The notes under the pieces were generated by a model. The model saw only the letters and a program-made list of their open reading frames with translations, ran no database searches and was not told where the DNA came from. Source: SYIM01 sp039800325 (GTDB taxonomy: Bacteria > Pseudomonadota > Gammaproteobacteria > Burkholderiales > Burkholderiaceae_E). Taken from it: a stretch of 64,000 nt of DNA. Of the stretch, positions 62,086-64,000 are shown piece after piece. The position numbers and the translations under genes are program-made. The stretch covers positions 1 through 64,000 of the forward strand of contig JBDLQY010000231.1 of assembly GCA_039800325.1 (NCBI GenBank), given 5' to 3'. Position 1 is the stretch's first letter; each line of letters starts with the position of its first letter.

Positions 62086-62739
62086 TCAGGCGGCCAGCAT
62101 GCGATAGAGATTACGCAGCATGGCGGCCGTCGCGCCCCAGATAAAGTATTCCTCACCGCTACCCGGCTCGCACCAGGGCATGGCAAAAAAATCTCGATGA
62201 CCATTGGCTGCGAGCATACGACGGCGCTGGTGATTGCGGGGATTCATCAGGAATTCAAGAGGGACTTCAAAGACCTGATCGACTTCGTCAGCGGCGGGCC
62301 TCCAGGCGACACCCGGCTCGATGATTGCAACCACCGGTGTGATGCGAAACCCAGTGCCCGTCTGGTATTGCGGCATTAGCCCCAGCACTTCAGCCTGATG
62401 CTCGGCCAAGCCCACCTCTTCATGAGCCTCGCGCAAGGCCGTGTACTCGATGGAGTGGTCATCCGAATCACAACGACCGCCAGGAAAGGCGATCTGGCCC
62501 GCGTGCTTACGAAGACGCGATGCTCGTCGGGTGAGCAGCACCGTCAGGTCTGAACCGTAGTCGACCAAACCTATAAGAACAGCGGCCGGATGCACCTGCT
62601 GATCAGGCTCGAGCTCTCGCTCGACGACAGGTTCAGGAGACCAGCTTGGCGGATCAGCAAAAAGTTGCCTCAGAAATGAGGCTCGCAGCCGCTGTGCGGC
62701 CACGGCCGGCAGCGCATCGGCGCTGCCTAGCAGTGGCAT
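62086..62739 (-). CDS. NUDIX hydrolase, CoA pyrophosphatase (NudL)-like
   Basis: 217 residues. The CoA-specific motif LLTRRASRLRKHAGQIAFPG runs directly into the NUDIX box GGRCDSDDHSIEYTALREAH plus EEVGL. It likely splits CoA or oxidised CoA into phosphopantetheine and ADP. It lies 20 bases after rplS and 31 bases before the CbiB-like gene on the same strand. Confidence 0.92.
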   Translation of the reverse strand: MPLLGSADALPAVAAQRLRASFLRQLFADPPSWSPEPVVERELEPDQQVHPAAVLIGLVDYGSDLTVLLTRRASRLRKHAGQIAFPGGRCDSDDHSIEYTALREAHEEVGLAEHQAEVLGLMPQYQTGTGFRITPVVAIIEPGVAWRPAADEVDQVFEVPLEFLMNPRNHQRRRMLAANGHRDFFAMPWCEPGSGEEYFIWGATAAMLRNLYRMLAA

Positions 62740-62759
62740 GCTGCGTGGGTCGAACTCGC

Positions 62760-63137
62760 TCAGGCTGCGCTGGCGCCAGTCTTACCCGGCAGCTTTTCGC
62801 GAATACGCGCCGACTTGCCAGAGCGGTTGCGCAGGTAATAAAGCTTGGCCCGGCGAACATCGCCACGGCGCTTGACCTCAATGCCGGCAATCAGCGGCGA
62901 ATACAGCTGGAAGGTACGCTCAACGCCCTCGCCCGATGAGATCTTACGGACAATGAAAGACGAGTTGAGGCCACGATTGCGCTTGGCAATGACCACGCCT
63001 TCGTAGGACTGCACACGCTTACGGGTGCCTTCGACGACGTTGACATTGACGATAACCGTGTCGCCAGGCGCGAAATCGGGAATCTGCTTACCCAGACGGG
63101 CGATTTCTTCCCGCTCAAGCTGCTCGATGAGGTTCAT
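62760..63137 (-). CDS. rplS: 50S ribosomal protein L19
   Basis: 125 residues from the ATG at 63137 (MNLIEQLEREEIARL), which has AGGAG nearby; a Met six codons upstream is an alternative. FAPGDTVIVNVNVVEGTRKR, SYEGVVIAKRNRGLNSSFIV and RRGDVRRAKLYYLRNRSGKSAR are diagnostic. It sits at the interface of the 30S and 50S subunits. It follows trmD, as in the standard rpsP-rimM-trmD-rplS operon. Confidence 0.98.
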   Translation of the reverse strand: MNLIEQLEREEIARLGKQIPDFAPGDTVIVNVNVVEGTRKRVQSYEGVVIAKRNRGLNSSFIVRKISSGEGVERTFQLYSPLIAGIEVKRRGDVRRAKLYYLRNRSGKSARIREKLPGKTGASAA

Positions 63138-63286
63138 GACCACTCCTAGGATCATCGTGACCTAATACCCGCGGCGACCTATTTCGCCCGCGTACGGCAT
63201 GAAAGCACCGCTTAAAAAAAACCGATGCTACCCGCGCCTCGATCGTGAATCGCGGCATGCCTCTGGTCAGAGGATGACAAACCCCA

Positions 63287-64000
63287 CTATTTTAGCCCGC
63301 GATCTGCTGTTTTAGCAAAAACGCTCAGGAAAGCCTCATCGGACTTTGACAGAAGTCCCTGCTCCCGAGCACGGGCGATGAGATCGGGACGCCTGCGCGC
63401 CGTCAGCGCCAGCGACTGCTCACGACGCCATTGATCGATCCGGGCATGGTGGCCGGACATCAGCACCGGCGGCACTGGCTCGCCCTCGAACACCTCGGGT
63501 CGAGTGTAATGAGGCCAATCCAGCAGTCCGTACGTGAAGGACTCCTGTACAGCCGACTCGGGATGATTAAGCACTCCGGGTAAAAGCCGCACCGCCGCAT
63601 CGATCAGCATCAGGGCTGGCAACTCGCCGCCGGAGACGATGAAATCGCCCACCGAGACCTCTTCATCGACGTAGCGATCGATCAGCCTCTGATCAACGCC
63701 TTCATAGCGACCCGCCAGCAGAATGGCTCCGGACGATATCGACAGGGTCTGGACACGCTGCTGCGTCAGGGGCGTGCCCTGCGGCGACAGCATGATCACC
63801 GGGGTCTGCGCACGATCTGCAGTGCTTCGAGCAGCCTGTATGGCCGCCATAAGCGGGGGGGCCTGCATCACCATGCCGGGGCCACCGCCAAATGGACGGT
63901 CATCGACCCGGCGATAAGTATTGTCGGCGAAGTCACGGGGGTTCCAGAGCTTTAGCTGCCAGAGCCCATGCGCGTAAGCTCGGGCGGTAACGCCATGCCG
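63287..64000 (-). CDS. trmD: tRNA (guanine-N1)-methyltransferase TrmD, N-terminus beyond window
   Basis: The last 237 residues of TrmD. The frame continues without stop to the window edge (...WNPRDFADNTYRRVDDRPFGGGPGM), so the ATG/GTG near 63874 is internal. The trefoil-knot SAM site is visible: ILLAGRYEGVDQRLIDRYVD, EEVSVGDFIVSGGELPALML, and LPGVLNHPES. It makes m1G37 in tRNAs to prevent frameshifting. rplS follows 149 bases downstream; the gap has an eight-base T-run on the minus strand but no clear stem. Confidence 0.97.
   Translation of the reverse strand, partial: RHGVTARAYAHGLWQLKLWNPRDFADNTYRRVDDRPFGGGPGMVMQAPPLMAAIQAARSTADRAQTPVIMLSPQGTPLTQQRVQTLSISSGAILLAGRYEGVDQRLIDRYVDEEVSVGDFIVSGGELPALMLIDAAVRLLPGVLNHPESAVQESFTYGLLDWPHYTRPEVFEGEPVPPVLMSGHHARIDQWRREQSLALTARRRPDLIARAREQGLLSKSDEAFLSVFAKTADRGLK

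Noticed and set aside
63190..63225. T8 run on the minus strand between trmD and rplS as a terminator
   Set aside because: No stable stem directly precedes the T-run, and the two genes are normally co-transcribed.

Overview
The window is a gene-dense piece of a Gram-negative bacterial chromosome with GC-rich codon use. Gene order and protein sequences point to Betaproteobacteria, order Burkholderiales, with an Alcaligenaceae-like feel. The main markers are the blocks carA-carB-greA / yhbY-rlmE-ftsH-folP-glmM, hrcA-hemH with divergent nadK-recN, grpE-dnaK-dnaJ, fur divergent from bamE-dapB, zapA followed by 6S RNA, and dnaX-ybaB-recR with the SRP RNA directly upstream. This placement is an inference from family knowledge; no search was run. 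No phage, insertion sequence, CRISPR array, tRNA or rRNA was seen. Almost everything is core genome.

Layout. 1-6.5 kb: an operon, cut by the left edge, for a BMP/NupABC-type nucleoside ABC transporter (one ATPase, two permeases), followed without gaps by a three-subunit molybdenum hydroxylase of the xanthine dehydrogenase family. 6.5-10.4 kb: dnaJ, dnaK and grpE on the minus strand, behind an excellent sigma-32 promoter at 10463-10490. 10.6-16.6 kb: an FAD amine/amino-acid oxidase, hemH, hrcA, nadK and recN. 16.6-19.8 kb: a compact Anbu (proteasome-like) operon with its ATP-grasp and alpha-E partners but no transglutaminase. 19.9-22.7 kb: fur, bamE, dapB and a ChaN-like lipoprotein.

22.7-33.4 kb is the most interesting region. 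A tonB-exbB-exbD operon converges on a minus-strand operon btuB-btuF-tldD-tldE, which has its own promoter and a cobalamin (B12) riboswitch. The inner-membrane permease and ATPase of the usual B12 importer (btuC, btuD) are not in the operon. A TldD/TldE metallopeptidase pair occupies the positions after btuF. Upstream lies a DsbD/ScsB-like thiol reductase with two unusual insertions.

33.4-64 kb: cell division and housekeeping genes (a small coiled-coil protein, zapA, 6S RNA, an EVE protein, ispH, slpA, radC, glmM, folP, ftsH, rlmE, yhbY, greA, carB, carA), a CaiB-type CoA transferase, then recR, ybaB, dnaX, 4.5S RNA, trxA, rho, rpmE2, a GT39-type membrane glycosyltransferase, a MATE exporter, rsgA, an M48 protease, orn, a CbiB/AmpE-like membrane protein, a NUDIX CoA pyrophosphatase, rplS and the C-terminal part of trmD at the right edge.

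Several convergent gene pairs touch or overlap at their stop codons. Two convergent pairs are instead separated by short tandem repeats. Low-complexity repeats also expand the C-terminal tail of YhbY and the linker of DnaX.
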